A stretch of DNA of 64,000 bases from Datnioides undecimradiatus (GCA_008933995.1 WARS01000009.1:2140001-2204000); one strand, 5' to 3'. Positions 1-12,233 are shown, counted from the stretch's first letter. Numbers and translations are program-made. The notes: generated by a model from the letters alone, not told the origin.

Positions 1-566
1 GTAGCCACACCCTAAAATATTCCCTACTTTACAGACTCTGTTACTCTATATGGGACCGTAATTTACTAAATAAACATTGTTTAGTATTAAAGAAAACTTG
101 AAACTAGTGATTGAGACCAAAATCATTAGATAAAGGTCAACTGAGGTGAATCAGTGGAGTTGCACCCTACTGGGCATTGAAAGGATGCAGGTTTGGGCTC
201 TGGATTCTCTTTTCATGCTTCACCTACTTCTTCTTGCAGCACTCAATGCTACTTTTCCCATAATCCAACTTGGTAGCTTCTCTTCAGATAACCTCACCGG
301 CTTCCTCCTTTCAGGACCGACACTCTCAGTTTGAAACACATGATTTAAAATTCAAGTCTCAAGCCCGAAGTGAGACAACGCCGGTGACATCATCAGCGTG
401 GAGTCTGTCGAAGCCTCCCTTCGGAGCCGCAGAAGACGCCGTCCAGCTGTCTTCACAGGCCGAGTCCCAACTGGACGTCGTGTAACGCTGGTGGAGCTCG
501 TCTCTTTTCGCCGCATCACTGGCTCTCGCTTTCGTATCAGACAGCTGGTCGGGAGTTTTGAGTGTG
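1..566. other. Unique non-coding DNA, nothing recognised
   Basis: Ordinary complex sequence without simple repeats. Stop codons are frequent in all frames and the short open frames show no domain. I see no repeat, RNA gene or regulatory signature I would defend. Confidence 0.5.
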
Positions 567-597
567 CGCACACACACACACACACACACGCACACAC
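567..597. repeat. (CA)n microsatellite
   Basis: About 15 CA units with one G interruption near 590 and a CG at the left edge. The Thr-His/Cys-Val open frames through it on both strands are repeat translations, not genes. Confidence 0.95.
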
Positions 598-1104
598 CGC
601 CTCCTTACTGCAGCTATTGGCATCCATTACTCTAACCTCTGTGTATTTCAGGACTGTTGACAGGTCGAGAAGATATGACGGGCCCATTTCGCAAACACTC
701 AAATCTGTTTTCAACAAGTCGCTGCCTGAAAAGGAAGACCATTGTGGACGTGCAATAGCCTCAGTGTGGAGCATATTATTGTTATTAGACATGAGGGATT
801 ATTTTAATATGAGGGCTAATTTGTCCTCTGGCCCCTTATCACGCTACTCACCTGCTGTAGTGTGTGTGAGGGTCGTACAATGTTCCTCTTTGTAATCCCA
901 AGAGAATTCCTCAGTGTTCCTCCTTCCAGCCCATCCCCAGCCATTACATGCCCGTGAGTTCCCAGGTGTGTGTGTGTCAGAGAGAGAGAGAGACGGGTGG
1001 TCTGCAGGTGTGTATATTGGGGGTATTTATCCCATTCCAAGCACGTAAAAGGCTCCATCCTCCTCCCTGCCCTATCTGTTTCCCCTCCCCACCCAGTCCG
1101 ACTG
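598..1104. other. Unique DNA with a small TG/AG repeat
   Basis: Complex sequence apart from a short compound (TG)n(AG)n tract at about 966-993. A minus-strand donor-like CAG/GTGAGT lies at about 848-853, but no coherent exon accompanies it. No gene is seen. Confidence 0.5.
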
Positions 1105-1710
1105 TAAATCAGATGGCAGGGCAATTTGGCAACGGCATAAAGGCCCCCTGGTTTTTATGACTATGATTATGGTTATGATGATGACTAGTATTTATTTCAA
1201 CTATCTGATGAAACCCCTGGCTAAAGCTAACAGGTGTCGAGCAGGTACAATATCGTGCTCGCTGAAGGATCCCTGTAATGTCGCCGTAGAGAGCGAAATA
1301 TCGTCCGCCAAACAGAAGAATGGGCTGTTTCAGCGCCCACTCGTCACGCCGTACATGGAGCAATTTCTGATTATTGGATGGGAGTGGAGCGCCACAACGT
1401 CCTCTTTGTAGAGAAAGAATGATTTATGGCTGTTAGTCAGGCATAAGGCAGTAATTGCCGCAGTGACGATTATGTTACCATGGCACCTGTTTAAACTGTC
1501 TATTCTTATGTGAATGTTTTCATTTTTGGAAGCGGGGAATTCGCAGCTTGAAACTGATGTGTGGAGACATTAATTGAAGTTTGGAAAGGGCCTGGGATGG
1601 TGTGGTAGCAATTTAGGGGAGAAGGGAGAGAATGTGATGGACGGATTAGTGTTGTTTTATCCGACATTGGAGAACGTTTGCTGAATAAACGCAGCAACCT
1701 GGAATATTCT
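1105..1710. promoter_or_regulatory. Possible conserved non-coding block
   Basis: Non-repetitive block with mixed composition and several homeodomain-type cores (TTTATGAC, GATTATGG, GATTATTGG, CATTAATTG). It has no long open frame. Such composition is typical of conserved vertebrate enhancers but not specific for them; conservation could not be tested. Confidence 0.18.
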
Positions 1711-3593
1711 CTTAGAAAACGTAAGACAGCAGCCGTTTGATCAGCAAGTATGATAAATACACACTGAGGGTTTTATTCTAAAGACATCATAGTATCTGCA
1801 TTTGATCAAAATACTGGAACATATGTTTAGACCATGCGTAAATGCAAAATAGTAGCTCAAGCTTTGCTTAGTGAGGCATCTTAGTCTTCACGTACACATT
1901 TTGCAATCTGTAACGACGATTGTGGATGGTGTACTCAAGGCGTGACGGCTTACAGGCTGAACTCGTGTAGGTGTTAAAGGTAAAAAAAAAGGATTTCTCC
2001 CTTATGGACGATAATAATATGTTGTTGTGCCACAGTGTCAGGTCTCAGAGGTGGGAAAAAACTCTCAGATGAATCCATGTTTCCTTCAGATGAATGAGTT
2101 ATGAGACCCTCTTCCTCAAAAACTGCTGTGAAGATGTGTTTTAGCGAGAAACATACCTGGAGGGATGTGATGGCACTGAAGCTGAAGTCTTTAATCTATA
2201 AAGTTGAGTCATACGCAAATATAAATCATGTCAAACAGGTTTTCAGCAAGGATTGGGCCTTAAATCAAAAGCATGAATGAACATTACAATTTAAATGTGA
2301 CATAATGCGTTTTCATTTCATTTTAAATCCATGAACAACATACTTAACAAACGGCCGCAGCGACTGTTCCTGCATCTGCTAAGAAAAGCCGTCAGCTGTG
2401 GTCAACAGGTGCAGAAACAACCGGTGAGTCGAACCTCGCGTTGGGAATCGTTTCGTCGGACTGCTGTTGTCTCTTTTATGCGATGTCTAATGGACTGATA
2501 GGCTAAAGGCTTTGGTGTTCCTCCCCTCCACCTGGAGGTCAGAGGTCAGGGTCAGCAATAGAGCAGCAGAGCTTGTTCCTTCCACCATAACTTCACCCCG
2601 GTCACTCTTCCTCTGTTTGATCATTTAACGGTTGCCATATTAATGATGTATTAAGTATGATATTAAGTATGCCAAACTAAGCACACAGCAAAGGAAAAAT
2701 GGACCAGAAAAAGCTTCTGGCAGCAGCGCTGCTCCAGCCCTGACTTGTTATAATCCATTACCCATAAATGCAGAATAAAGACAAATCATACTTGAATCCA
2801 TTTTTCTTGCATTCTGTATGTCAAATGTCACTGGGCTGAATGACTGCAATGATCCAAGGGATTCAAGTTTAATTTCACAGTGTTAGCGTGACATCGTCTT
2901 GCCTTGTGAGAGCACTTACCTCACTTCCAGCTGTTACAGACGTGAAACACTGTTTCACTAAAGCGAGTAGGGATAAGCATTCTGCAAAAAAAACAAAAAA
3001 TGCTGTTCAGGCGTCCTTTTACACCCCACAACCCTTTAAATCTTTCCGTTTTGGCTATCTACTGTAAGAATCTGAGGTGATACTGTTTAAGGAACCAGAG
3101 CTGGAAGTGTAGCATTCGTTCCCCTTTCGTTACCTCTCCTTGCCGTCTTTCTGCACTCATCCCAGCATGGGGCTGAAGTGGCGGAAGTGAGTAATGAGGC
3201 CTGGAGGCGTACTTGTGCGCTGGATTACCGACGCAATCGCAGCAGATTAATATGAGCCAAAATTTTCCAAGGGCATCCACTGTTCCGCAAAACAGACTCC
3301 AAGAACAGCAAACATAAATTCAACATCTTTAGAAATACGACCTGGGGTAGCTATTGCCTCCTTAACCCAAGTGCAGGGAAGCCATTGGAGATAGCATCTC
3401 TAATCGCTTTCCCATGCTGTGAGGCCGTGCTGCAGAAAGGCTAAACACTGTTTTCATAGCTCACAGATTACCTCCCAATGTATGACTAATGCATATCGCA
3501 CATACATCAGCTTTTCCCTCTCTGTCTTACTCTCTAACTCTGGCTATCTCTTGCTCATCTGTTTGCATATCTGCGTCCTTCTCCGTGTCTGTC
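1711..3593. other. Unique non-coding DNA
   Basis: Nearly 1.9 kb of complex AT-leaning sequence. The only structure noticed is a perfect 12-bp tandem duplication (unit TATTAAGTATGA) at about 2649-2671. Open frames are short and unrecognisable. Confidence 0.5.
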
Positions 3594-3616
3594 TCACACA
3601 CACACACACACACACA
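3594..3616. repeat. (CA)n microsatellite
   Basis: Roughly 11 perfect CA units preceded by a CT-rich stretch. The two overlapping Thr-His open frames here are artefacts of the repeat. Confidence 0.93.
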
Positions 3617-3773
3617 GGCAGAGGAGGAGGTGTGCAGCACTGTGGCAGCGGCCTGTCAGCAGCGTAAATGACCTGTGAAGAGTTTCACGGTGCGTGTCAT
3701 TAGGCAGCTTTAGATTTGTTTCAACAGCGCTTTACCTGAGGGCTCCATTCACGGGCCCCCAGGTATGACCGCC

Positions 3774-3799
3774 CCCACCACCACCACCACCACCACCAC
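3774..3799. repeat. (CCA)n trinucleotide repeat inside short GC arms
   Basis: Eight or so CCA units, bounded on the left by CCGCCC and on the right by GGGCGG. These six-base flanks are reverse complements and could pair across the repeat. No reading frame of any length runs through it. Confidence 0.85.
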
Positions 3800-5197
3800 T
3801 GGGCGGGGGAGCGGGCTGAGTGGGGGAGTTGCCAAATTCCCCCGCTCCCTCCATGGAGGACAGTGATGGAAAGCCCATGAGCATGATGGGGCAATGTTTA
3901 ACAGCAGAGTTCAGGGTGTTTAGGGAGTCTGGCGCTGCATGAAAAGCAGCGTCATCTTTTGAATTTCACATTTTTTATTCACTTTAACCCATGTTGTTTC
4001 TCTTTAAGCACTTTACTTTATAGCTATGTCTTAGTTAAACATGTTAATCTCTTTCTTTGCAGCTTGACAGAAAGAAGAATGAGCCTTGGGATTGTAAGGC
4101 CTCAGTAATAGAAATATTCTAGGAAGTACTTTTCTTTCTGTCACTACTAATGGGAGTACTTTTGTGATAACAGCATAAATCCAATTTTGGTGAATCTGAG
4201 AGCCAGAGAGTCCACCTGTGACGAATCTTCCATTTATACCGTTTAGCTGCCACCCTCCTTCAAGCCAATTTAAACTTGTTAATCTGTAGCACAGCTTTAC
4301 TCAGAAAACAAATCACACAAAGGTCAGAGTCACCCAGACGTAATGGTGATAAGGAGTGAGGAGTTGTCTACCAAAGTCTTGTTATTATAATCTAAATCAT
4401 CTCTTTGGTATGGAAGGAGTAACAGCAAAAACACCTCCTGTGAAGGATTTATTTGCACACTGAAAGCTCGTCCCGTGCGCCGTTCAAACCCGGATTATCG
4501 CTGTTTTATTTTAATCTTCGCCATCCAAACTGATCCCGTATTGATATCCCAGCGTCACCACGCTTTATTAAGCATGCTGATAAGGGTCTGCAGACTTAAC
4601 CGTGTTTTGAGAAACAAGACCCTCCTGCACACGGCCAACAAATATCCCTGTTGCCACATTCCTCCGGCCTATATCTGCCAACACCTTTGCGCTACAATGG
4701 CTTTGGTCCTTTTTTCCCCAGCCCGTAACAGTCAGCGTGGGCTGTAATGGTCTGTTGACAGGTTTAGGCTGAGGTAATTTTGTTGCTGGGCTTTACAGTG
4801 AGGTGCCAAATCTTCCCCCGAGGAAAAAAAAAAAAAAAAAAAAAGGAGCAGCAGATGCAGAGAAGCTAGCTGCTAGCTTACTAATACGTACTTTGTCATT
4901 GACGGATTGTTATGACAACGGGGAGGAAGAGGCGGCGAATCATTTTTATATTGGGACTGTCTCAAAACGTCAGCTCATCTTTGAGCGTCTGGAGGTAATC
5001 GCAGGGTTAGCTGTGGCTTCGTTGTGCAGTAAGAGACTCGATATGTTCGCCGGGCGCTAAAACGTTAAGTGGCACTAGCTTCTGCAAGTTGTGTGCTCTT
5101 GGGTTAAAATGGCTCCCGCTGTGCAGAGACACAGTTCATTATTTGAAGCTGGACTGCATAAAGAGAGGCCAGCTGAGTGGAACTCCAGCTGCTGGAC

Positions 5198-5199
<2 letters not shown>
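3800..5199. other. Unique non-coding DNA with a poly(A) run
   Basis: Complex sequence with no recognised gene. It holds a pure A run of 21 at 4824-4844, which creates a poly-lysine open frame on the plus strand. No SINE or LINE body is recognisable in front of the A run, so I do not call it a retroposon tail. Confidence 0.5.

Positions 5200-5234
<35 letters not shown>
5200..5234. repeat. (CA)n microsatellite
   Basis: Uninterrupted array of about 17 CA units. It is the source of several Thr-His and Cys-Val open frames on both strands. Confidence 0.95.
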
Positions 5235-5236
<2 letters not shown>

Positions 5237-5328
5237 TGCAATGTAGAAACACCATGGAAAATGCAAGGGAAAGCAAGACTGTTGAGGCCGAGGGGTTCCC
5301 TTAGCAATGTGCAAACCAGATCAACCGT

Positions 5329-5359
5329 ACACACACACACACACACACAGACAGACACA
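5329..5359. repeat. (CA)n microsatellite grading into CAGA
   Basis: About ten CA units followed by degenerate CAGACA steps, only about 95 bp from the preceding CA array. The DNA between the two does not look like a separate gene. Confidence 0.9.
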
Positions 5360-6319
5360 GAATCCACAAGCACCTGCCAGCTGACCATCTCCTGTGGGGT
5401 GAAGGCCCCCCAGGGTTCCCCAGTGCTCCAAACCCGCACGACCACCACGCACATATGCGCACGTGAGTCGCTGTGGCCCTCCCAGGGTCATGCTGGGTCC
5501 TGCCTGTGCCTGCATGCTGATGGTGAGCAGCTAATGATGGTCGGTCTTTGTACTGTTTGATCATCTGGCTCTCATTTACAACTGGTGGCAAGAGGAGAGA
5601 GAGAGAGAGAGAGCCTTTTTTAAGCAGAACAATTTGGAAAACTACATATCCTGCCATGAATATGACGATATCTATTGTAAAATGATAATCTGCAAATTGC
5701 TGCTGTTTCCTATTTGTGGGTTGAGTTTCTGTCTTTCCTTTTTCTGTTTGCTGCGAACTAACAGCCCAGTCCTTCAAAACAAACATCGTGGCATCTTTTA
5801 CATGCATTTGTTTTTGCTAGCAAAAACGCTACCAAAGGCTTCAAACAGCAAATGCAAAAGCCTTCATAACCAGAATATCCTGACACACTGCTGAAGCATG
5901 CAGCAATCTATCTCAACTTTCACCTCAATCTAGTCCTAATCCTGATTCCAGTCAGACGACAGCTGACCTCAACAGCCTCTTGAACTCGAGAGGAGTGACA
6001 AAATTCATAACTTTGGGGTATATTCATTATTTTTTATCTTTGTGGAGTCGTTTTCTGCTTGCAAGTCTGGAAATACAAGAACACACACAAACACAGCTCC
6101 CTGTTCGGAGCCTGGGGTTGGTTCGCGTCCAGTGCTCAGCTTGGTCTGCTCATTGTCAGTAATTCCATTCCCTGACTCTGATAAAGTATGACAGATAGAA
6201 GAGGTGTGTAGAGGCTCATATGGATAGAGGATCAACACTCTCTCACACTCTTATAAGACGATAATTCTTCGTTACGTTCAGTAATGCGCGCCCTTTTTCT
6301 ATCTCGCACTCACAAACAC
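5360..6319. other. Unique non-coding DNA with a (GA)n tract
   Basis: Complex sequence without a recognised gene. A short (GA)n tract lies at about 5594-5613. Open frames are shadows of non-coding DNA. Confidence 0.5.
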
Positions 6320-6760
6320 AATGTATGCCAAGTGGAAAGCAGTGGAAGGGAATGCCAGCTCAAAGCCAAGCAATGTTTGCAGCACAGTCTTCTCCTCAAA
6401 GGCAAATTGGGAGTCCCCAGTCAAATTATCCGTGCCGTTTCCAAATGCAAATATGTGTTATCAAATCAACAAAGCAACTAAAGATGCAAATCGAGAGATC
6501 CGTGCTGCTCGTTTAGCATCTGCTGGGAGGAAAAGAAATGAAACATTTCCATCAAGACTTTGCCCCGTGTTTTCTCCGCTGAGAGCGGAGCGAACAGATT
6601 TGTATGTTTTTGTTTGAGGAATCGGTTTTGAGTCTTCAAAAGGAACCGGGGCCCTCGTGGCAGCGTGGGAATTCACCGTGAGCTCAGTTTCTGAAACAGT
6701 CCCATTTTTGTTGGGTTAGCGAGTCTTTTATTCTGCAGTATGTTAGAGAGTGGCTGGGAG
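6320..6760. promoter_or_regulatory. Enhancer-like block with two POU octamers and a SOX/TCF core
   Basis: Two perfect octamers, ATGCAAAT at 6445-6452 and 6484-6491, lie 39 bp apart, with AACAAAG (SOX/TCF core) at about 6468-6474 between them. The surrounding 400 bp contain no repeats. POU and SOX proteins often act together at neural and early-development enhancers (family knowledge); conservation and activity here are inferred. Confidence 0.28.
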
Positions 6761-7453
6761 CAGGGGAGACGTCTGAGCCAAAATGGAGGGTTCAACCCTG
6801 CAGCTAATGTACACTCTGCACCAGGATGGAGGTTGGTATGAGATGTCCAGGGTGAGTTAGCCTTGTTCTTTAGCATTCGTTGAAGGAATTTATCTTTCCC
6901 TTGCAAACGCACTCTGCTCCTCAGCGTGTGTGAACTGTTTCTTTATAAAAAGTAGAGTTTGATCTATGAGCTATCTCACTGAACTACCAACTTAATGTAC
7001 AGTACAAATATGGTAGAATGCTGTTAAATGCAATAATATTTTGTCAGCTGAGTGCAATGAGTTGATAACATGTGAGAGGTTATTCTGATGTCTGGGCTTT
7101 TCTTTCTCAGCAGACTGCACAGTGTGGGGCTTGATGGGGAAGACAGAAGTGTGTGCAACAAATCCAACATGAAGTCATGAATCAGCCGTGGCCCTACAGC
7201 ATTGCACACACACGAGGAGGGCTTTTATGACAAGGCGAGAGTATTTATAGAGTGCCTTCGAAGTGATAATCTATATGATTTGTTTTTGCTTTTATTTTCA
7301 CTTCAGCCACATCTTCGCTGTTAATCACAGCTGTTATGTTTCTCCGCTGGACATCTTCTCCGTAGCAGAAGGGGTGTTTTTGTCTACTCAACATAGCTGT
7401 CAGAGATAGTTCCTTCCTACTTCTATTGTTGTTTACGCCAAGGAAACTGTGGG
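6761..7453. other. Unique non-coding DNA
   Basis: Complex sequence, no repeats of note, no credible coding frame. I see nothing specific in it. Confidence 0.5.

Positions 7454-7485
<32 letters not shown>
7454..7485. repeat. (CTG)10 trinucleotide repeat
   Basis: Ten perfect GCT units flanked by TG and G. On the minus strand it gives a poly-serine stretch in a short frame that has no other protein-like feature, so the repeat is taken as non-coding. Confidence 0.95.
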
Positions 7486-7486
<1 letters not shown>

Positions 7487-7730
7487 CAATATCAAGGTCA
7501 CATTTCAAGCGACAGTGTCAGAGAAATTCCCAGGGAATGCCACAGACTGAGAGCAAAGACTGATTGCGAAGTGGGTTTTACATTTGATGCATTTTAAATC
7601 TTTAACGGATCAGACTGTCACCGGTTCTTTGCAGAAAAGGAGGGACACAAAAGTAAATCAAACTATGAATGTATGGATGGTGGCAGCAGCAATAGTAGGA
7701 GTGCATCACAAAATCCATGAAATTAAGGCG

Positions 7731-7751
7731 GTGTGTGTGTGTGTGTGTGTA
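7731..7751. repeat. (GT)n microsatellite
   Basis: About ten perfect GT units. Confidence 0.93.
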
Positions 7752-7913
7752 TTAGTGCATCAGGGAAGCCGAGAACAGCGAGCAGAGACACACGACATGT
7801 GACCAACTCACCCCAACATTGGTTTTATCTATCAGTAGTGTTCAAACATGCCCGTCCTGTGTCACACATGCCACCTTGACATGTAAGACCTGTTTACACG
7901 CTACTAACCAACA

Positions 7914-7946
7914 CACACTCATGCACACACACACACACACACACAC
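7914..7946. repeat. (CA)n microsatellite
   Basis: About eleven perfect CA units at 7924-7946, preceded by an imperfect CA stretch. Confidence 0.92.
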
Positions 7947-8118
7947 CGCCACCCGACCGCCCACGCACAGCCCACACTAAAGGTTACCATGCTGGGATTT
8001 TAATCTACATGTGAAATGTGCTCTCCAACGCTTTCTTCTTCTGTCTTGTCAGCAATATGGCTATTGCCCTGTGATTCAGAGAGCCTCACTTTATTGATTG
8101 AATGGGCTTCAGTCTGGA

Positions 8119-8180
8119 ACACACACACACACTCAAAAACATATACATCCGTCCACGCACACACACACACACACAGACAC
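8119..8180. repeat. Paired (CA)n microsatellites
   Basis: Two short CA arrays (about 8119-8132 and 8155-8176) separated by roughly 20 bp of A-rich sequence. The 151-residue plus-strand frame here runs through these arrays and a (GT)n array further on, and is not a gene. Confidence 0.9.
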
Positions 8181-8285
8181 TGGTGACTTTGTTGCAAATG
8201 GAGGGAGGGAGAGGGATGAGTGTCAAGCCTAGCGTGATGGGCGAACATCAATCATTGCCTGTCAGCCTCGCCTTTTTGCCTCCAC

Positions 8286-8320
8286 CCCGACCCCCCTCCA
8301 CCTCCTCCTCCTCCTCTCAC
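8286..8320. repeat. C-rich (CCT)n tract
   Basis: Pyrimidine-rich stretch containing several CCT/CTC units between two microsatellites. Low complexity only. Confidence 0.7.
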
Positions 8321-8362
8321 TTTTCTTCTGCCTCACTGATCAGCCTTTGTTTTGAGTGGTGG

Positions 8363-8363
<1 letters not shown>

Positions 8364-8393
<30 letters not shown>
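8364..8393. repeat. (TG)n microsatellite
   Basis: Fifteen or so perfect TG units. Confidence 0.95.
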
Positions 8394-8394
<1 letters not shown>

Positions 8395-9375
8395 AGAATG
8401 CAGTCCGACCACATGGACAAGACGCTGGCTGTACGCAGGTGTTATCGTTCTCAGCGGCCAATTAAGTCTTGTGTCGTTTACTCTCGTTCCTCCAGGTCAT
8501 GACAAACGTGATGCGTTTGAATACGTTTTACATGTGAGAGGCATTAGGGACCAGTAAAAAGTGGAAAAATGCAGTTACAACGTACTTGGTCAAAATTTAG
8601 TTACGTTATGTGTCTGAGTGTCTGACATCTGTTTGTGATATTAAAAAAATATATATTATGGGGAAAAATACTTTTTAAACTTAAACAGAACTGACCTAAA
8701 ACAAAGTATCTGCACTTTAGGTCTGTTGTCAATGCATACTGGCTATGTATGGCTGCTCAGGCTGTGTGCTAAAAGTGAGAGGGCCACATCAAAAGAGAGC
8801 TAGCTTTGGAGATAGCCACAGATAGCTTTAGCTAAAATACGCATTCACAGCAGAGGTTATCACGCTGCTTGTCCTTCAAAAGCTATTTTATCTGTATTCT
8901 ATCAGAGGGAGATGGACAAAGTTGCAGAAGCTGCCTCCTGTGATGTCATTTGAGGCAGCGAGGGTTGGAGCTGAAGACTTCGAATCAGGAGGTTAGAGCA
9001 ACGTGAAACTGCCAGACTCATCTCTGTTTGTGGCTCAAGGTGACGGAAGATGCTCCTATACCACAACAGATGCAAATCCCACTCTCTCCCTCTCTCTCTG
9101 TGGAAGTGCCGTATCATGTTTTTTTAACAGAAATATGATGCAGAAAATAAAAGATGGCAGCGTCAGCCTTTATCTTTCTGTCATTTCAAAGCATGAACTG
9201 ATTTCTTAAAAAGGAAAAACAGCTTTGAATACTTTATTATTACTGCTGTATGAACATATTCCCCCACTTTATGGTTTCACAGCTGAGTAACAGAAAAAAT
9301 AATATGAGATGAGGCTTTCTTGCTGCGTGTCAGTATATATGATAGATGTACAATATGTCTGTCCATGCCTGTTTC
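8394..9375. other. Unique non-coding DNA
   Basis: Complex AT-leaning sequence with a CT-rich patch near 9080-9100. No gene or known repeat recognised. Confidence 0.5.
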
Positions 9376-9437
9376 TTTCCATTTGCCCGTCGCTGTGTCC
9401 ATCTGACCTTCTGTGTGCTTCATGCTTAAAATTTCAG

Positions 9438-9514
9438 AGAAACCAGCGGATAAGAAGACATCCGGAACTAATAGACTTTCCAAAGACTCGAGCTCAGAAT
9501 ACGACGATTTATGA
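9438..9514 (+). CDS. Weak candidate 3'-terminal coding exon
   Basis: A pyrimidine-biased stretch (about 9367-9436) ends in TTTCAG at 9432-9437. The next bases, read with two bases completing a split codon, give 24 full codons and then TGA at 9512-9514. The short peptide is lysine-rich at first (KPADKK) and then serine/acid-rich, ending SKDSSSEYDDL, the look of a cytoplasmic or disordered C-terminus. I cannot match it to a named protein. There is no AATAAA within about 1 kb after the stop, and no upstream exon of the same gene is recognisable in the window. Chance is a likely explanation: acceptor-like sites followed by short open frames are common in vertebrate DNA. Confidence 0.12.
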
Positions 9515-10885
9515 ATCGGCCCGGGACAAGTGCTGCGTCTGTTTGTCAGGGAAACATATATTTCTTCTTTTCCCTTTTTGGAAATATGGATTTGGCCCAC
9601 CACCAATCACTGGAAGCGTGTTCTCTTCATGTTGTGCCAAAAACTACAGCATACTTCTCTTTCTCTGTTGGTCGTTCTGACTCTATTTGTTATTATGCTT
9701 TGTTTTGTGTGGAGAAAGCCCCAGTGTGTCTTATTTGTAATGGGTGCCAGGGGCTGGGGGAGATGTGTTTTCAATTACCACTTGGTAGAATGACTGATGG
9801 TAAGACAATCAAGCACAGAACTGCAGCTCAGTGTGTGTGGGTGTGTGTATGTGTGCTCATCCATGTGTGACCATGTTTGTATGTGTGCAAGCTCGCATGT
9901 GCAAACTGCTCCGTGCATGTTGGTGTGTGCATGCATGCATCTTTGTTTTTGTGCGACTTGCACTCAGATTTTTCCCATATTCTGCTTTCATTCAGTCCTG
10001 TTGGGTCAGCAAGGAAACTCCCACCGCTGCATCAGAAATAATGGAATATCACCGCCATATTCAGTGATTCCTCCAGCCACGGCGCAAAGACAGAAGAAAG
10101 ACCAATGCTTAGAATTATCACTTTTATCTATTCAATTCCCAAATGACCCCCAGAGATCCCGCTCAAGCTATTTGTAGTTCAAAATCCGAACAAAACCCAA
10201 CGAAGGATGTGAAACCAAAGCACAAAAATCCCCTTTAATGAAAAGTTATTCGGAAGAACTGATGGGTTAACCCTGAATTTAACAGATACACCATACCACA
10301 GCTTGCCTTGATAATCTGAGTTTTGCAGAACAGTATAAAATAACAACTACTGTGGAACGTTGGCTTAAACTGGCTCAACCATAACATCCGAGACGAGCTT
10401 AAAGGCCGCATTTCTCTTAGAAATCCTGCAGCCTGTATCTGCAGCGACTTGAGTGAGCGTAAAACAGTAAACAGCGCAATATTTTCCTGTGTCCGCCCTG
10501 TATGTCTCTTATTTATGGAGATGAAAAGTGTGTCCCACAGTCCCTGTTCCCCGCTGTATTACAGAGCCCCGGAGTCTGCAGTCAACTGCAATGTCCAGGA
10601 CACAGATGGAGCCCATGAATGATTAATCACAGGTGATGTAGTTCACAGCCAACCAGTCACAACTCCAAGGTGTGCGATATGTGAATAATGAATTATCTTT
10701 ATGTCCATGATATTTTAAGAACTTTGCATTCAAACGTGTGAGAATTACATATTTTCTGAGGCCGGATTGACGCGCAGCCTGATACTTCTGCTGGTTGTTG
10801 TACAGTGTGCTGCTACCCTGTGTTTCTGTTTAACTATAATTACTCCAGCATGGTTAATTGCATCGTGTGAAACACTTAAACACAA
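9515..10885. other. Unique non-coding DNA with a degenerate TG-rich patch
   Basis: Complex sequence. An imperfect TG/TGTG patch at about 9830-9945 produces several Cys/Val-rich and His/Thr-rich open frames on both strands. Nothing else recognised. Confidence 0.5.
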
Positions 10886-10920
10886 AACACACACACACAC
10901 ACACACACAGACACACGCAC
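10886..10920. repeat. (CA)n microsatellite
   Basis: About 12 CA units, then CAGACACACGCA degeneration. Confidence 0.93.
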
Positions 10921-12188
10921 ACGTATGCACGCTCTCACATAAACACACACGGCAATAGAGAAAGGACATATTAGAGCGGCGTATTGTATATTTATGAGGC
11001 CACGTAATGCATCACATTTGCTCCATATTCATTTAAAATATTAAAGACCTTCCCCTCTCTCCTCTCTGGTTGGAAGTGACACAATGCAAGTGCACAAGTT
11101 TTTGGGAGTGAAAATGGACAAAAATAAGAATGTAATGCACGCTGTACCGAAGAAAAAAAAAAAATTTTTTAGACAAAGTTCTGCAAGAATTAAGCCTTGA
11201 AATTCAGCAGCAACATCTTCTTTTTGTTCTCACTATAATCAAAAATCCCCCAAAAATGATCATATCACATGCACAAAGAGTCTTTTCTCTGCATGTGACG
11301 TGGAGGCAAATGTAAAGTGACATCAACAATTTATGAGATTAAACCATTTAGCAGGAAAAAGTTAATTTATGGTTCACGTCCCTCCGCTCGCCGCTGCCGC
11401 TCTTTCCACTGGAACTGCAACAGTGACCTCTAGTGTGGCTGCTTCCCTCAAGACCTCAAGCCGAGGCTCGTCGTGCAGCAGCAGATCCCACAGTGCCGTG
11501 GAGACCACAGCTAAGTGAGTCACGTGTACCTCGGTGACAGAAAATTAATTTCACATGACTCTTTAATTCAGTTTTTCTTTGTTTAATGAACACGTTGCAT
11601 TGTTTGAGTGATGGCAGGGCGGCATGTTTAAACCCGCCGCCTTCTTCAGTAGCTGCAGGTGATTCTGTTGCAGAGCCCCGCATGAGTTAAAAAAGACATT
11701 TCCAAATCATTTCCCATGTTTGTTTTAACGTGTTCGCAAAACCAGATGGGCGGAGTTCGGCGCAGGCAACGAAAAGCAGGAAGTTTAGACAATCTTTGGA
11801 AGGTATGTGAAAACAATGCGGCACATTCAGCAGTGGAAAACATTATCAGGTGCATCTGTGAGGTTCCTCAACAACTGTGAGACTGTGAATAAGAGCTGGT
11901 GCATCATCTCCTAAACAGTATATTATGTAGGACAGCCAGTATTTAGTGCTATAAGCTTGAAAACAGAACAGGGCGATAAAGGGCATCACGCTAAATCATG
12001 CATCTTGTGTGTGCCCTGGTTTTAAACACACAGACACATGCATACATACACACTGTAGACACCTGCACACATACAGGATATGTAGAGACTCCAACAACCC
12101 CCTTGCGACAACAAACTCCCCAACACTACAAATGTCAACCAAGCCCAAATCACTGCAGCTCAGAAACTCCTCTTTCTCCCACACTCAG

Positions 12189-12189
<1 letters not shown>
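10921..12189. other. Unique non-coding DNA
   Basis: Complex sequence. An A-run directly followed by a T-run at about 11152-11170 could form a small A/T hairpin. No gene is recognised. Confidence 0.5.

Positions 12190-12230
<41 letters not shown>
12190..12230. repeat. Compound (CT)n(CA)n microsatellite
   Basis: CT units from about 12190 switch directly into about 14 CA units ending at 12230. Confidence 0.95.

Positions 12231-12233
<3 letters not shown>

Noticed and set aside
4824..4844. A21 run as a retrogene or SINE tail
   Set aside because: No retroposon body or gene fragment is recognisable upstream on either strand.
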